Shown here piece by piece: positions 14,174 to 23,802 of a stretch of DNA of 50,131 nucleotides (position 1 is its first letter; the number at the start of each line of letters is the position of its first letter). Under the pieces are notes generated by a model. It was not told the origin of the DNA, searched no databases, and saw only the letters and a program-made list of their open reading frames with translations. The stretch is from the NCBI RefSeq assembly GCF_902506435.1, contig NZ_LR733215.1:1-50131 (forward strand), written 5' to 3'. A program made the translations under genes and the position numbers. This DNA is from Nocardioides sp. AX2bis (GTDB lineage: Bacteria; Actinomycetota; Actinomycetes; Propionibacteriales; Nocardioidaceae).

Positions 14174-16677
14174 GGTGGGCCGTCCGCAGCGACCTCGGGC
14201 GAGCGGCCACGCCCGCGGACCCGGCGTACGGCCCGCAGCAGGACGGCCACGACCAACAGGCCGACCCCGGTGGCGATGATCACCCAGATCACATTGCTGA
14301 CCTGGGCCGACCGGATCGGGACGGTGTCGCTGGAGGGCAGCGCGCGGCCGTCGACGTCGACCACGCGCAGCTCGACGTTGTGCACGCCGGGGCTGGTGTC
14401 GGAGGTCTCGATCAGGACGGTCGTCCGCGCGTCCGGGCCGATCTCGACGGGCTCGGGGGTGCGGACGGTGATCCCGCCGTCCACGACGGCCTCCACCCCG
14501 ACGGTGACCGGCTGGTCGAGGCCGTTGACCACCGTGGCCGAGAAGTCGCCGGTGCCGCCGGACAGGGTGATCCCCGGCGGGGCGTCGACGGTCACCGCTT
14601 CCAGCCGCTCGCGGATCCACCCGGTGGAGGCGCGGGCGTGGTCGCGGGCGGTCTCGGGGTCGACGCGCCAGTCGTACCCCAGGGTGGTCAGGGCCTCCCC
14701 GGCGACGACCGAGGCCACCCGGGAGTTCCTGGTCAGCAGGTTCTGCAGGGTCTCCCCGCTCCGCCGCAGGGCGCTCGCGGCGGAGAACACTCCACCGTCG
14801 AGGGGGGTCGGCGTGCTCTCGGGGGGCTCGACCAGCTCGTCGGCCCGCACCGAGACACCGTCCTGCTCGGCGGCCCCGGACAGCGGGGTCAGCTCGAGAC
14901 CCGCGTCGGTGAGGCCGTCGAAGAAGCTGCGGCCGCTCTGGGCGACCCAGTCGTCGGGCATGACCACGACCAGGGGCTCGGGCTCCACCGCCGGTCCGGG
15001 TTCCGGGGCGCCGGTGAGCTCGGTGTCGGCCCGACCCGGGCCCGCCGAGGGGTCGGGCGAGACGGCCGTGTCGTCGGTGGCCGCCTCGGCGGTGGCCGCG
15101 AGCTCCGCGGTGGCCTCGTCGGCGTCGACGAGGCGCAGCGCGGCCTCGGCCAGGATCCGCTGGCGCAGCGCCAGGCTGGTCAGCGCCTCGGTGGGACCGG
15201 GACCGCCGGAGCTCGCGCCGGCGGAGGCCAGCACCACGGGCCGGCCCTCGACCGTGGCGAGGCTGGGCGCGACGCCCTGGACCATCTCGTCGCTGCCCAG
15301 CAGCAGCGAGGCGGGGTCGCGGTCGTCGAGCTCCGCGATCTCGGCGGCGGTCAGGAAGCCGTCGGGGGGAGCCACGACCGGCACCGGGTCGTTGCCACCC
15401 AGCACCGACCTCAGGGCCGCGCTGGTCCTGCGGCGCGCCTCGAGGTAGGTGCGCGGCTCGCGCTCGAGGGCGGCGGCGACGTCGACGTCGCCGTAGGGCA
15501 GGGCGAGCACCTCGTCGCCACCGGTGCCGTCGCGGAAGCGGTCGAGCCAGGCCAGGGCACGCTCGGCGGCCTCCGTCGTGCTGGTGTCACCGGTGTCCGG
15601 GGGGACGGCCCCGGGCTCCTCCGAGGCGTCGGGGTCCTCCGAGGGGATCGCGCTCGCGTCGTCCGCGGGGTCCGGCGCCGGGACCGTCGTCGCGGAGTAG
15701 CCGAGGTCGCCCTCGGTGCCGTCGGTGCCGTCGGGGTCCGTCGGCGGCTCCTGGCTCGCGTCGTCCGAAGGGGCCTCCGCGTCGTCGCCCTGGCCGTCCT
15801 CGCCCCCGTCGTCCGGTGCCACGTCGGTGGGGGACAGGTCGCGCGGGGGGTTGGCCACGGCGAGCTGCGTGACGGCCTCGACCACGGCCGGGTCGAGGAG
15901 CCAGCTGACCGGGTCGCTGCCGGCGGCGGCACCGAAGTCGAGACGGTCGCGCAGGGACCCGCCGAGCCCGAGCCGTTGCGCCCAGCTGCCGGTGTCGGCC
16001 ACGGAGCCGTCGGCGGTGTAGGAGACCGGGGTGCGCAACGGGACCACCAGCGACAGCGGGAGCGGGCTGGCGACCTCCTCGGGCATCAGCGGCAGGAAGG
16101 TGCGGGCCCTGCCGTCGGTGAACTCGTCGCGTCCCTCGGGGCTCTCGCCGAGGGCGTGGACGCCGAACCAGTAGACGCCCGGCTCCGGCTCCGCGGCCCC
16201 GTTGGCGGCCTCCTCGAGCAGCAGCCGGCTGGGCACGGACAGCGAGAAGGACGCGCTCTCACCCGGCTCGAGGACCTCGACCAGGTCCGTGGCCGTCTCG
16301 TCGAGCACGCGGTCGCCGACCAGCAGGTCCTCGGGCGCCAGCGCCGCCTCGTCGAGCTCGGCGACGTCGTCGATCGGGTCGGCGCCGATGAAGGTGTAGA
16401 GCTTCACCTGGCGCCACGCCACCTCGTCGGCGTTGGTGACCGAGCCGGTGACCTGGACCCGCCCGCTGCGGGGCAGCTCGCCGGGCACGATGTCGTCCAG
16501 CTCGACGGCCAGGGGCGTGGTCGGGGTGGCCGCGGCGGCGGCCACGGCGGGGGCGGCGACGCCCGGGACGACACCACCGGCCACGCACGCGACCAGGCCT
16601 CCGAGCAGGCCCGCGGCCGCCGCACGACGGGTCGCCGAGCGGGCGCGCGCGTCGATGCGTCGTCCCTGGCGGCCCAC
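14170..16677 (-). CDS. DUF6049 family secreted, membrane-anchored protein
   Basis: This 835-residue protein is encoded directly upstream of murJ, as in most actinobacteria. It has an N-terminal signal sequence (hydrophobic residues about 20-47, ending near AVAAAAATP). A beta-rich region follows (VQVTGSVTNADEV, and PGVYWFGVHALG, which resembles an extracellular adhesion/CARDB-type fold). A long acidic D/P/E/T-rich insert spans about residues 285-365. A single C-terminal helix (NVIWVIIATGVGLLVVAVLL) is followed by a basic tail, so the bulk is outside the cell. Function is unknown; co-occurrence with murJ suggests a role in cell-wall assembly. GTG 16677 fits a -10 element six bases upstream. Confidence 0.85.
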   Translation of the reverse strand: MGRQGRRIDARARSATRRAAAAGLLGGLVACVAGGVVPGVAAPAVAAAAATPTTPLAVELDDIVPGELPRSGRVQVTGSVTNADEVAWRQVKLYTFIGADPIDDVAELDEAALAPEDLLVGDRVLDETATDLVEVLEPGESASFSLSVPSRLLLEEAANGAAEPEPGVYWFGVHALGESPEGRDEFTDGRARTFLPLMPEEVASPLPLSLVVPLRTPVSYTADGSVADTGSWAQRLGLGGSLRDRLDFGAAAGSDPVSWLLDPAVVEAVTQLAVANPPRDLSPTDVAPDDGGEDGQGDDAEAPSDDASQEPPTDPDGTDGTEGDLGYSATTVPAPDPADDASAIPSEDPDASEEPGAVPPDTGDTSTTEAAERALAWLDRFRDGTGGDEVLALPYGDVDVAAALEREPRTYLEARRRTSAALRSVLGGNDPVPVVAPPDGFLTAAEIAELDDRDPASLLLGSDEMVQGVAPSLATVEGRPVVLASAGASSGGPGPTEALTSLALRQRILAEAALRLVDADEATAELAATAEAATDDTAVSPDPSAGPGRADTELTGAPEPGPAVEPEPLVVVMPDDWVAQSGRSFFDGLTDAGLELTPLSGAAEQDGVSVRADELVEPPESTPTPLDGGVFSAASALRRSGETLQNLLTRNSRVASVVAGEALTTLGYDWRVDPETARDHARASTGWIRERLEAVTVDAPPGITLSGGTGDFSATVVNGLDQPVTVGVEAVVDGGITVRTPEPVEIGPDARTTVLIETSDTSPGVHNVELRVVDVDGRALPSSDTVPIRSAQVSNVIWVIIATGVGLLVVAVLLRAVRRVRGRGRSPEVAADGPP

Positions 16678-16683
16678 CCGGCG

Positions 16684-16689
16684 AGCCTA
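16684..16689 (-). promoter_or_regulatory. -10 element of DUF6049-murJ operon, leaderless type
   Basis: TAGGCT on the minus strand ends six bases before GTG 16677. It would drive the DUF6049-murJ-pseudokinase-membrane protein operon. Confidence 0.55.
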
Positions 16690-16765
16690 GGACATCGCCC
16701 GCGAGGTCCACCGGCGCCGCGACCGGGGACCCGGGCGAGGGGTACGTGCCGCTCGCCGCAGCCCG

Positions 16766-16771
16766 TAGACT
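16766..16771 (+). promoter_or_regulatory. -10 element of the tRNA nucleotidyltransferase gene, leaderless type
   Basis: TAGACT lies eight bases before GTG 16780, with no ribosome binding site between them. Confidence 0.55.
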
Positions 16772-16779
16772 GCTCGGCC

Positions 16780-18255
16780 GTGCCCGACCCCGTTCCCGCC
16801 CCCCTGCAGATGGTCGAGGTGCAGCGCACCGCCGACGCGGAGCTGGACCGGCTCCGGCCCGTGCTGGACGGCCTCGGCGAGGCGTTCGAGGACGCCGGCC
16901 ACGAGCTCGCCCTCGTCGGCGGGCCGGTGCGCGACGCCATGCTCGGCCGGGCCCACACCGACCTGGACCTGACCACGTCGGCGCTCCCGGACGAGACCGA
17001 GCGGATCCTCAAGACGTGGGGCGACGTGACGTGGGACGTCGGGCGTGCCTTCGGCACGATCGGCTGCCGCAAGGGCCCCTGGCAGGTCGAGGTCACGACC
17101 TACCGCACCGACGTCTACGACGCCGACTCCCGCAAGCCCGAGGTCGCCTACGGCGACACCCTCGCCGGCGACCTGGGCCGACGGGACTTCACCGTCAACG
17201 CGATGGCGGTGCGGTGGCCCGGGCGGGCGTTCGAGGACCCGTACGGCGGGATCGCCGACCTGGCGGACCGGGTCCTGCGCACCCCCGTCACCCCGGAGCA
17301 GTCCTTCTCCGACGACCCGCTGCGGATGATGCGTGCGGCCCGGTTCGCCTCGCAGCTCGGGTTCGAGGTGGCGCCCGAGGTGGTCGCGGCGATGACCGAG
17401 ATGGCCGACCGGATCGACATCGTCTCGGCCGAGCGGGTCCGCGACGAGCTGGTCAAGACGATCTGCGGACGCTGGCCCCGCCGCGGCCTGAAGCTGCTGG
17501 TCGAGACGGGCCTGGCCGACCGGGTGCTGCCCGAGCTGCCGGCCCTGGCGCGCGAGCGCGACGAGCACCACCGCCACAAGGACGTCTACGAGCACACGCT
17601 GACGGTGCTGGAGCAGTCGATCGAGCTGGAGGAGCGGCTGCCCGGTGGCGGGCCGGACCTGGTCTCGCGGCTGGCGGCGCTGATGCACGACGTCGGCAAG
17701 CCGCGCACGCGCAAGTTCCTCGACGACGGGACGGTGACCTTCCACCACCACGACGTCGTCGGCGCCAAGCTCACCCGCAAGCGGATGAAGGCGCTGCGGT
17801 TCTCCAACGACGAGACCGACGCGGTGACGCAGCTGGTCGAGCTGCACCTGCGCTTCCACGGCTACGGCTCCGGGGAGTGGACCGACTCGGCGGTGCGCCG
17901 CTACGTCCGCGACGCCGGGGACCAGCTCGAGCGGCTGCACGTGCTGACCCGGGCCGACTGCACGACCCGCAACCAGCGCAAGGCGGCCCGGCTGCGGCGC
18001 ACCTACGACGACCTCGAGGAACGGATCGCGCGGCTGTCGGAGGAGGAGGAGCTGGCGTCGCTGCGACCCGACCTCGACGGCAACGAGATCATGGAGGTGC
18101 TCGGCATCGGGCCCGGTCGCGAGGTGGGCCTGGCCTACCGGCACCTGCTCGACCTGCGTCTCGAGGAGGGCCCGAAGACGCCCGAGGAGGCCCGGGCGGC
18201 GCTGCGGTCCTGGTGGGCCGACCAGCAGGGCCCCGACGACCAGGCACGGGGATGA
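16780..18255 (+). CDS. pcnA: CCA tRNA nucleotidyltransferase / PcnA family with HD domain
   Basis: This 491-residue class II nucleotidyltransferase adds or repairs the 3' CCA of tRNAs. The head domain has the GG motif and catalytic carboxylates: LALVGGPVRDAMLGRAHTD followed by LDLTTSALP. RRDFTVNAMA, EDPYGGIADL and FSDDPLRMMRAARFASQLGF follow. An HD phosphohydrolase domain carries LMHDVGKPRTR with FHHHDVVGA. This combination is typical of actinobacterial CCA enzymes. GTG 16780 is placed by the leaderless -10 element. Its stop overlaps the next gene by ATGA. The mutT-type Nudix gene that neighbours it in mycobacteria is missing here. Confidence 0.93.
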   Translation: MPDPVPAPLQMVEVQRTADAELDRLRPVLDGLGEAFEDAGHELALVGGPVRDAMLGRAHTDLDLTTSALPDETERILKTWGDVTWDVGRAFGTIGCRKGPWQVEVTTYRTDVYDADSRKPEVAYGDTLAGDLGRRDFTVNAMAVRWPGRAFEDPYGGIADLADRVLRTPVTPEQSFSDDPLRMMRAARFASQLGFEVAPEVVAAMTEMADRIDIVSAERVRDELVKTICGRWPRRGLKLLVETGLADRVLPELPALARERDEHHRHKDVYEHTLTVLEQSIELEERLPGGGPDLVSRLAALMHDVGKPRTRKFLDDGTVTFHHHDVVGAKLTRKRMKALRFSNDETDAVTQLVELHLRFHGYGSGEWTDSAVRRYVRDAGDQLERLHVLTRADCTTRNQRKAARLRRTYDDLEERIARLSEEEELASLRPDLDGNEIMEVLGIGPGREVGLAYRHLLDLRLEEGPKTPEEARAALRSWWADQQGPDDQARG

Positions 18256-19415
18256 GCACGCACGGCAAGGACGTCACCACCTCGGAGGTCGGCCGGCGCA
18301 CGCCGCACGTCTGGTCGACGCAGTGGTGGCGCGCGCGGATGCACGACGCCGTCTTCTGGACCGACGTCACCCAGCTGGCCAAGACCGTCCTGGCCGCGAC
18401 CCTGGCGTGGGTGCTGGCCACCAGCGTCTTCCGGCTCGAGCAGGCCTTCCTGGCCCCGTGGGCCGCCCTGCTGGTGGTGAACTCCACCGTCTACCGGACG
18501 CTGTCCCAGGGCGGTCGGCAGGTCGCCGCCACCGTGCTGGGCGTGCTGGTCGCCTCCGCCGCGGGCCAGGCGCTCGGGCTGGACGTGGCGAGCGTGGCGA
18601 TCGCGATGGCCGTGGGCCTGGCGATCGGCTCGGTGGCGCTGCTGGAGGGCCAGGAGACCACCGTGGCGGCGACCGCCCTGGTGGTGCTGACCACCGGGTT
18701 CTCCGACGACGACAGCGTCCTGCTCGCCCGGCTGCTCGACACCGGGATCGGGATCGCGGTCGGGATCGGGGTGAACCTGCTGGTCTGGCCGCCGCTGCGC
18801 CGGCGGACCGCGATCGCGGCGATGGACGCGATCGACGACGCGATCGGCGGCCTGCTGGTCGACATGGCCGACGGCGTGCGGCGCGGGGTCACGACGACCG
18901 ACACGACGGCCTGGGTCGAGCGGACCCGCGACCTCGACGACGACCTCGACGCCGCGTGGGCGCTGGTGCGCCAGGCCCGCGAGAGCGCCCGGCTCAACCC
19001 GCGTCGCTCGGCGCGGGGCTGGCGCGACCCCGCCGAGTGGCACGGCCTGCTCAAGCGGATGGAGCAGGCGATCGCGGAGTGCCGCAGCCTGGCCCGGACC
19101 CTGTCGCTGAGCGTCGAGGGCGGCTCGGACTGGGACGACGACTTCCGCGCCCGGTTCGTGACGCTGCTGCACGAGAGCGGCAAGGCGGTCGAGGACGCCG
19201 ACCACCAGCCGCTGGTGGAGATCCGCGAGCGCCTCGACGGCCTCGTCGACGAGCTCACCGAGGCCGGGCTGCCCGCGCGCCTGTGGCCGGAGTACGGCGG
19301 GGTGCTCATCAACCTGCGCAACGTGCTGGCGGCGATGGACGAGGTGGCCAAGGCCAACCCGCTCGGCCAGCCCCCGCTGCCGTTCCGGCTGCGCCCCCCC
19401 GCCCCGCCGAGATGA
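18252..19415 (+). CDS. FUSC / aromatic-acid-exporter-like membrane protein
   Basis: This 387-residue protein has about five to six membrane helices in residues 35-180 (TVLAATLAWVLATSVF, VAATVLGVLVASAAGQALG, IAMAVGLAIGSVALLEG, VAATALVVLTTGF, GIGIAVGIGVNLLVWPPL). A cytoplasmic helical domain of about 200 charged residues follows. This layout matches the ArAE/FUSC family of putative efflux proteins. ATG 18252 overlaps the pcnA stop by four bases, so the two are co-translated. The stop codon lies inside the first copy of a 22-bp-spaced repeat. The substrate is unknown. Confidence 0.8.
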   Translation: MSTHGKDVTTSEVGRRTPHVWSTQWWRARMHDAVFWTDVTQLAKTVLAATLAWVLATSVFRLEQAFLAPWAALLVVNSTVYRTLSQGGRQVAATVLGVLVASAAGQALGLDVASVAIAMAVGLAIGSVALLEGQETTVAATALVVLTTGFSDDDSVLLARLLDTGIGIAVGIGVNLLVWPPLRRRTAIAAMDAIDDAIGGLLVDMADGVRRGVTTTDTTAWVERTRDLDDDLDAAWALVRQARESARLNPRRSARGWRDPAEWHGLLKRMEQAIAECRSLARTLSLSVEGGSDWDDDFRARFVTLLHESGKAVEDADHQPLVEIRERLDGLVDELTEAGLPARLWPEYGGVLINLRNVLAAMDEVAKANPLGQPPLPFRLRPPAPPR

Positions 19416-19468
19416 CGCTCGCGGACAGCCGAGATGACGCTCGCGGCGCCTCGAGGTGACGGTTGCGG
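19406..19468. repeat. three tandem copies of a 22-bp-period repeat
   Basis: GCCGAGATGACGCTCGCGG occurs at 19406-19424 and again, identical, at 19428-19446. A diverged third copy (TCGAGGTGACGGTTGCGG, 14 of 18 matching) is at 19451-19468. The period is 22 bp. The first copy contains the stop codon of the FUSC-type gene. Confidence 0.85.
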
Positions 19469-19484
19469 ACACCCTGGGACGCAG

Positions 19485-19518
19485 CGAGGGCCCCGACGCG
19501 ATCGCGTCGGGGCCCTCG
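19485..19518. terminator. perfect 34-bp palindrome, probable bidirectional terminator
   Basis: CGAGGGCCCCGACGCGA and its exact complement are joined without a spacer, centred at 19501.5. It lies 70 bp after the plus-strand FUSC-type gene and on the 3' side of the minus-strand ino1. There is no T-tract, as is common for high-GC terminators. Confidence 0.6.
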
Positions 19519-19589
19519 TCGTACGACGGGTCGTCGTGGGGTGGTGCTCAGTCGGTGCCCTGGTCTCGTCACGCCCGTCGCGGGCTCGT

Positions 19590-19626
19590 TCCTAGCCCGC
19601 GGGGCTGCTCGACCCGCGGGCTAGGA
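19590..19626 (-). terminator. ino1 terminator hairpin
   Basis: TCCTAGCCCGCGGG and CCCGCGGGCTAGGA form a perfect 14-bp stem with a nine-base loop. It starts 25 bases beyond the ino1 stop on the minus strand. Confidence 0.7.
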
Positions 19627-19651
19627 CCGACCAGGCACTCGTCCCTCGTGA

Positions 19652-20737
19652 CTAGTCGGTGCCCTTGATGAAGGCCTCGACGCGTCGGCGGCCCTCCTCG
19701 TCGTTGAGCTGCACCGGCGGGGACTTCATCAGGTAGGACGAGGCCGACAGCACGGGGCCGCCCTGACCGCGGTCCTTGGCGATCTTCGCCGCGCGGACCG
19801 CGTCGATGATGATGCCGGCGGAGTTCGGGGAGTCCCAGACCTCGAGCTTGTACTCGAGGTTGAGGGGGACGTCGCCGAACGCGCGACCCTCGAGGCGGAC
19901 GTAGGCCCACTTGCGGTCGTCGAGCCACGGGACGTAGTCCGAGGGGCCGATGTGGACGTTGCGGTCGTCGATCTTGTCCTTGAGCTCGCCCTCGAGGTTC
20001 GAGGTGACGGCCTGGGTCTTGGAGACCTTCTTGGACTCCAGGCGCTCGCGCTCGAGCATGTTCTTGAAGTCCATGTTGCCGCCGACGTTCAGCTGGAACG
20101 TCCGGTCGAGCGCGACGCCGCGGTCCTCGAACAGCTTGGCCATCACGCGGTGCGTGATGGTGGCGCCGACCTGGCTCTTGATGTCGTCGCCGACGATCGG
20201 GACACCCGCGTCCTCGAACTTCTTGGCCCACACGGGGTCGGAGGCGATGAAGACCGGCAGCGCGTTGACGAAGGCGACGCCCGCGTCGATGGCGCACTGC
20301 GCGTAGAACTTGTCCGCCTCCTCCGAGCCCACCGGCAGGTAGGAGACCAGGACGTCGGCCTGGGTCTCGCGGAGCACGGAGACCACGTCGACCGGCTCGG
20401 CGCCGGACTCGGAGATGGTCTGGCGGTAGTACTTGCCGAGACCGTCCAGGGTCGGGCCGCGCTGCACCTCGATGCCGAGGGTCGGGACGTCGGTGATCTT
20501 GATGGTGTTGTTCTGCGAGGCGTTGATCGCCTCCGACAGGTCCTTGCCGACCTTCATGTCGTCGACGTCGAACGCGGCGACGAACTCGACGTCGGAGACG
20601 TGGTACTCACCGAAGACGACGTGCATGAGACCGGGGACTACGGCCTCGCGGTCGGCGTCCTTGTAGTACTCGACGCCCTGGATCAGGGACGTGGCGCAGT
20701 TGCCCACGCCCACGATGGCTACTCGAACCGATCCCAT
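19652..20737 (-). CDS. ino1: inositol-3-phosphate synthase
   Basis: This NAD-dependent enzyme converts glucose-6-phosphate to inositol-3-phosphate. The product is the precursor of phosphatidylinositol and of mycothiol, the actinobacterial thiol. The 361-residue protein starts with the Rossmann motif [19 protein letters not shown]. Further signatures are [55 protein letters not shown] and [14 protein letters not shown] 20737 is chosen because GAGGAAG lies just upstream and the motif starts at residue 5; the open frame extends 25 codons further without similarity. It lies 25 bp after padR, on the same transcript. Confidence 0.96.
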   Translation of the reverse strand: MGSVRVAIVGVGNCATSLIQGVEYYKDADREAVVPGLMHVVFGEYHVSDVEFVAAFDVDDMKVGKDLSEAINASQNNTIKITDVPTLGIEVQRGPTLDGLGKYYRQTISESGAEPVDVVSVLRETQADVLVSYLPVGSEEADKFYAQCAIDAGVAFVNALPVFIASDPVWAKKFEDAGVPIVGDDIKSQVGATITHRVMAKLFEDRGVALDRTFQLNVGGNMDFKNMLERERLESKKVSKTQAVTSNLEGELKDKIDDRNVHIGPSDYVPWLDDRKWAYVRLEGRAFGDVPLNLEYKLEVWDSPNSAGIIIDAVRAAKIAKDRGQGGPVLSASSYLMKSPPVQLNDEEGRRRVEAFIKGTD

Positions 20738-20762
20738 GGGGACTTCCTCTCGTTTCTTCACT

Positions 20763-21353
20763 TCACTGCCCCGGATCTGTCGGGGCCGGGTCTGGGGTGC
20801 GGACGACGCCACGCTCGGCGTCGATCAGGTCGGACAACCAGCGCACCTCGCGCTGGACCGACTCCACGCCGTGCCTCTGGAGCTCGGCGGCGTAGCGGTC
20901 GACCTCGGCCTGGGTCATGGCGAGCTCGCCCTGGACCCGGTCGAGACGCTCCTGGAGGCGGGTGCGACGTCCTTCGAGGACGCGCAGCCGGATCTCCATG
21001 TCGGTCGAGGAGAAGAAGGCGAACCGGATGTCGAAGTTGTCGTCCTCCCACGCGGTCGGACCCACCTCCGACATCAGACGCTCGAACTCGGCGGTGCCGG
21101 CGGGCGTCACCTCGTAGACGATCTTCGGCCGGCGCGAGGTCGCTCCGGCCGCGCTGATCGCGGTCTCCTCGATGAGCTGGTTGCGCAGCATCTTCTTCAA
21201 CGCCGGGTAGAGGGAGCCGTACGACAGCACCCGCCCCCACCCGAGCATCAGGTTCAGGCGCTTGCGCAGCTGGTAGCCGTGCATGGGTCCCTCGTGCAGC
21301 AGTCCGAGGACTGCCAGCTCGATGGTCTCTCCACGACGTGCCACGCGATGCAT
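20763..21353 (-). CDS. PadR family transcriptional regulator
   Basis: This 196-residue repressor has an N-terminal winged helix ([51 protein letters not shown]). The C-terminal part is a long helical dimerisation region ([23 protein letters not shown]). This is the Vir/AphA-type architecture. It is the first gene of the padR-ino1 transcript. The conserved pairing in actinobacteria suggests it controls ino1 and itself, although the ligand is unknown. ATG 21353 is chosen because the product then starts [15 protein letters not shown]; a TATATC -10 lies six bases upstream. Confidence 0.9.
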   Translation of the reverse strand: MHRVARRGETIELAVLGLLHEGPMHGYQLRKRLNLMLGWGRVLSYGSLYPALKKMLRNQLIEETAISAAGATSRRPKIVYEVTPAGTAEFERLMSEVGPTAWEDDNFDIRFAFFSSTDMEIRLRVLEGRRTRLQERLDRVQGELAMTQAEVDRYAAELQRHGVESVQREVRWLSDLIDAERGVVRTPDPAPTDPGQ

Positions 21354-21359
21354 CGTAGC

Positions 21360-21367
21360 GATATATC
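21360..21367 (-). promoter_or_regulatory. -10 element / possible PadR operator before padR
   Basis: GATATATC is a perfect 8-bp palindrome. Read on the minus strand, TATATC lies six bases before the padR start, so it fits a leaderless -10 element and could be occupied by PadR itself. The remainder of the padR-PBP gap (to 21531) includes TACAGT at 21461-21466 on the plus strand, a possible PBP -10. Confidence 0.4.
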
Positions 21368-21531
21368 CGCGCACTCGAAACCACCGATAGGTCACACCAG
21401 AGGGTGAACAGGTGTGCTCCGGCTCACGTCGGGAGCGCCCAGGGAGCGCGACCCTGCCTCTACAGTGGAGCGGCCCTCCGCCCCCGGTGGGGCCGCGGAG
21501 CACGATCCCCCTAGGTGACGGAGACGAGAAG

Positions 21532-23802
21532 TTGGCTGGCAAGCGCCGGGCCCAGGGCCCCGCCTCCACGCGGTCCGAGGGCCGCACGAGCCGTACGAGC
21601 ACCGCGGCGTCGCCCCCTCGGTCCTTCCGCAGCCGCCTGTGGCGGGTGGGCCGCTGGTTCCTGGCCCTCGGCCTGGTGGGGGCGCTGGTGGGGGTGCTGG
21701 CCTTCGTGGCCGTCTACCGCGCGATCGACATCCCGGACCCGAACGCCGACTTCCTCACCGAGACCTCCTACGTCTACTACGCCGACGGGGAGGACGAGAT
21801 CGGGGAGTTCGCCACCCAGGACCGCGACTCCATCCCCTACGAGCAGATGCCCGAGGCGGTGCGCAACGCCGTGGTCGCCGCGGAGGACCAGACGTTCTGG
21901 ACCAACCAGGGCATCGACCCGCGCGGCATCGTGCGTGCGGCGTTCAACAACGCCCAGGGCGGTGACACCCAGGGCGCCTCGACGATCACCCAGCAGTACG
22001 TCAAGATCCTCTACCTGACCCAGGAGCAGAGCCTGGAGCGCAAGGTCAAGGAAGCGATCCTGTCGTTGAAGGTCCAGCGCAGCCAGTCCAAGAAGCAGGT
22101 GCTGGAGGGCTACCTCAACACCATCTACTTCGGGCGTGGCGCCTACGGGATCGAGGCGGCCTCCGAGGCGTTCTTCGCCAAGCCCGCGGCCGAGCTCGAC
22201 CTGCGCGAGTCGGCGGTGCTGGCCAGCGTCATCAACAACCCCACCCGCTTCGACCCGGCCAACGGCAAGGACAACCGCCGCGAGCTGCTGGGCCGCTACC
22301 AGTACACCCTGGCCAACATGGCCGAGGTCGGCGACATCAGCCAGCAGGAGGCCGACGAGGCCGCCCGCCGGCTGCCCGAGCTCCCGGCCATCGAGGCCGA
22401 CGACGCGTACGGCGGCCAGTCCGGCCACATGCTGCGCCTGGTCCGCAACGAGCTGCAGTCCCTCGGGTTCAGCGAGTCCGAGATCGACGGCCAGGGGCTG
22501 CGGGTCACCACGACCTTCACCCCGCAGGCGATGCAGGCGGCGGAGGAGGGCGCGCTGGAGGCCCGGCCGGAGGGCTTCGGCGACGAGCAGCTGCACATCG
22601 GCGTGGCCTCGGTCGAGCCCGGGACCGGGGCGCTGCGCGGCTTCTACGGCGGCCAGGACTTCCTGGACTCCGAGATCAACTGGGCCGCGACCGGCGGCAT
22701 GATCGGCTCGACGATGAAGCCGGTGACGCTGGCCACCGCGCTCGAGAGCGGCTTCTCGCTCACCGACACCTTCGAGGGCAACTCGCCCTACGAGTTCCCC
22801 GACGGCCTCGCGGTCCGCAACGAGGGCACCGGGCCCGACGGGCTCGGCGAGGACTACGGCTCGGCGATCGACGCGGTCGCGGCGCTCGAGGACTCGGTGA
22901 ACACCGCCTTCGTCGACATGAGCGTGCGGATCCCCGACGGCCCGGCCACGATCCTCGACACCGCCAACCGCGTCGGCATCCCGCCCAGCCAGGCCTCCAA
23001 CCAGTTCCCCGGGATCCCGAGCACCTCGGTCGACCTGACCGACGAGGACACGCTGCTGACGCTGGGCCGGGCCCGGGTCAGCCCGGTCAACATGGCCAAC
23101 GCCTACGCCACCTTCGCCAACCGCGGGCAGGAGGCGGACGTCCACGTCGTCGAGAGCGTCACCGACGCCGACGGCCAGGAGCTCTACGCCCACCGCACCT
23201 CCACGGAGGAGGCGGTCGACCAGCCGATCGCCGACGACGTCTCCTACGCCATGCAGGAGGTCGTCGCCGACGGCAGCGGCCAGACCGTGCTGCCGCTGGG
23301 CCGCCCGGCCGCCGGCAAGACCGGCACGGCCACCAACGACGACGACGAGGTGTCCTCGGCGTGGTTCGTGGGCTACACGCCGCAGCTGGCGACCGCGGTG
23401 ATGTACGTCCGGGGCGACGGCGACGACGCCCTCGACGGGTGGCTGCCGACCTACTTCGGCTCCGGGTACCCCGCCGAGACCTGGCTCGCGGTCATGCAGC
23501 GGGCGCTCGAGGGCACGGCCGTCGAGGAGTTCCCGCCGCCGGCAAACGTGGACGGTGACGCGCCCGACGGCACCGACGACGTCGTCACCCCGGCGCCCGA
23601 GCCGGTGCCGACCACGACCGCGCCGCCGGCGCCGCCGCCGACCACGTCGCAGGCGCCGCCCCCGCCGCCGTCCCCGACCCGGACGCCGACGCAGCAGCCG
23701 ACCCCGACGCCGACGCCGACCCCGACGCCGACCCCGACGACGCCGCCCCCCAGCACGTCGCCGCCGACGTCCGCGCCGCCGAGCTCGCCGCCGCCGACCC
23801 TC
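21532..23802 (+). CDS. class A penicillin-binding protein, 3' end without stop codon
   Basis: This bifunctional peptidoglycan synthase is anchored by one helix (residues about 42-64). The glycosyltransferase-51 domain has catalytic E118 in AAEDQTFW and then QGASTITQQYVK. The transpeptidase domain has S393-T-M-K, S455-V-N and K596-T-G. From about residue 690 the chain is a P/T/S-rich tail. TTG 21532 is chosen because GGAG lies eight bases upstream. Oddly, no stop follows the tail. The frame stays open through the next gene, out of its frame, and into the permease until 27084. The end at 23802 marks where PBP-like sequence gives way to the next gene's signal peptide. A deletion or assembly collapse in the repetitive tail is likely. 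Confidence 0.88.

Noticed and set aside
23640..23800. CCGACGCCGACC-type tandem repeats as a CRISPR or satellite
   Set aside because: They encode the P/T-rich tail of the PBP in frame; no spacers, no cas genes.
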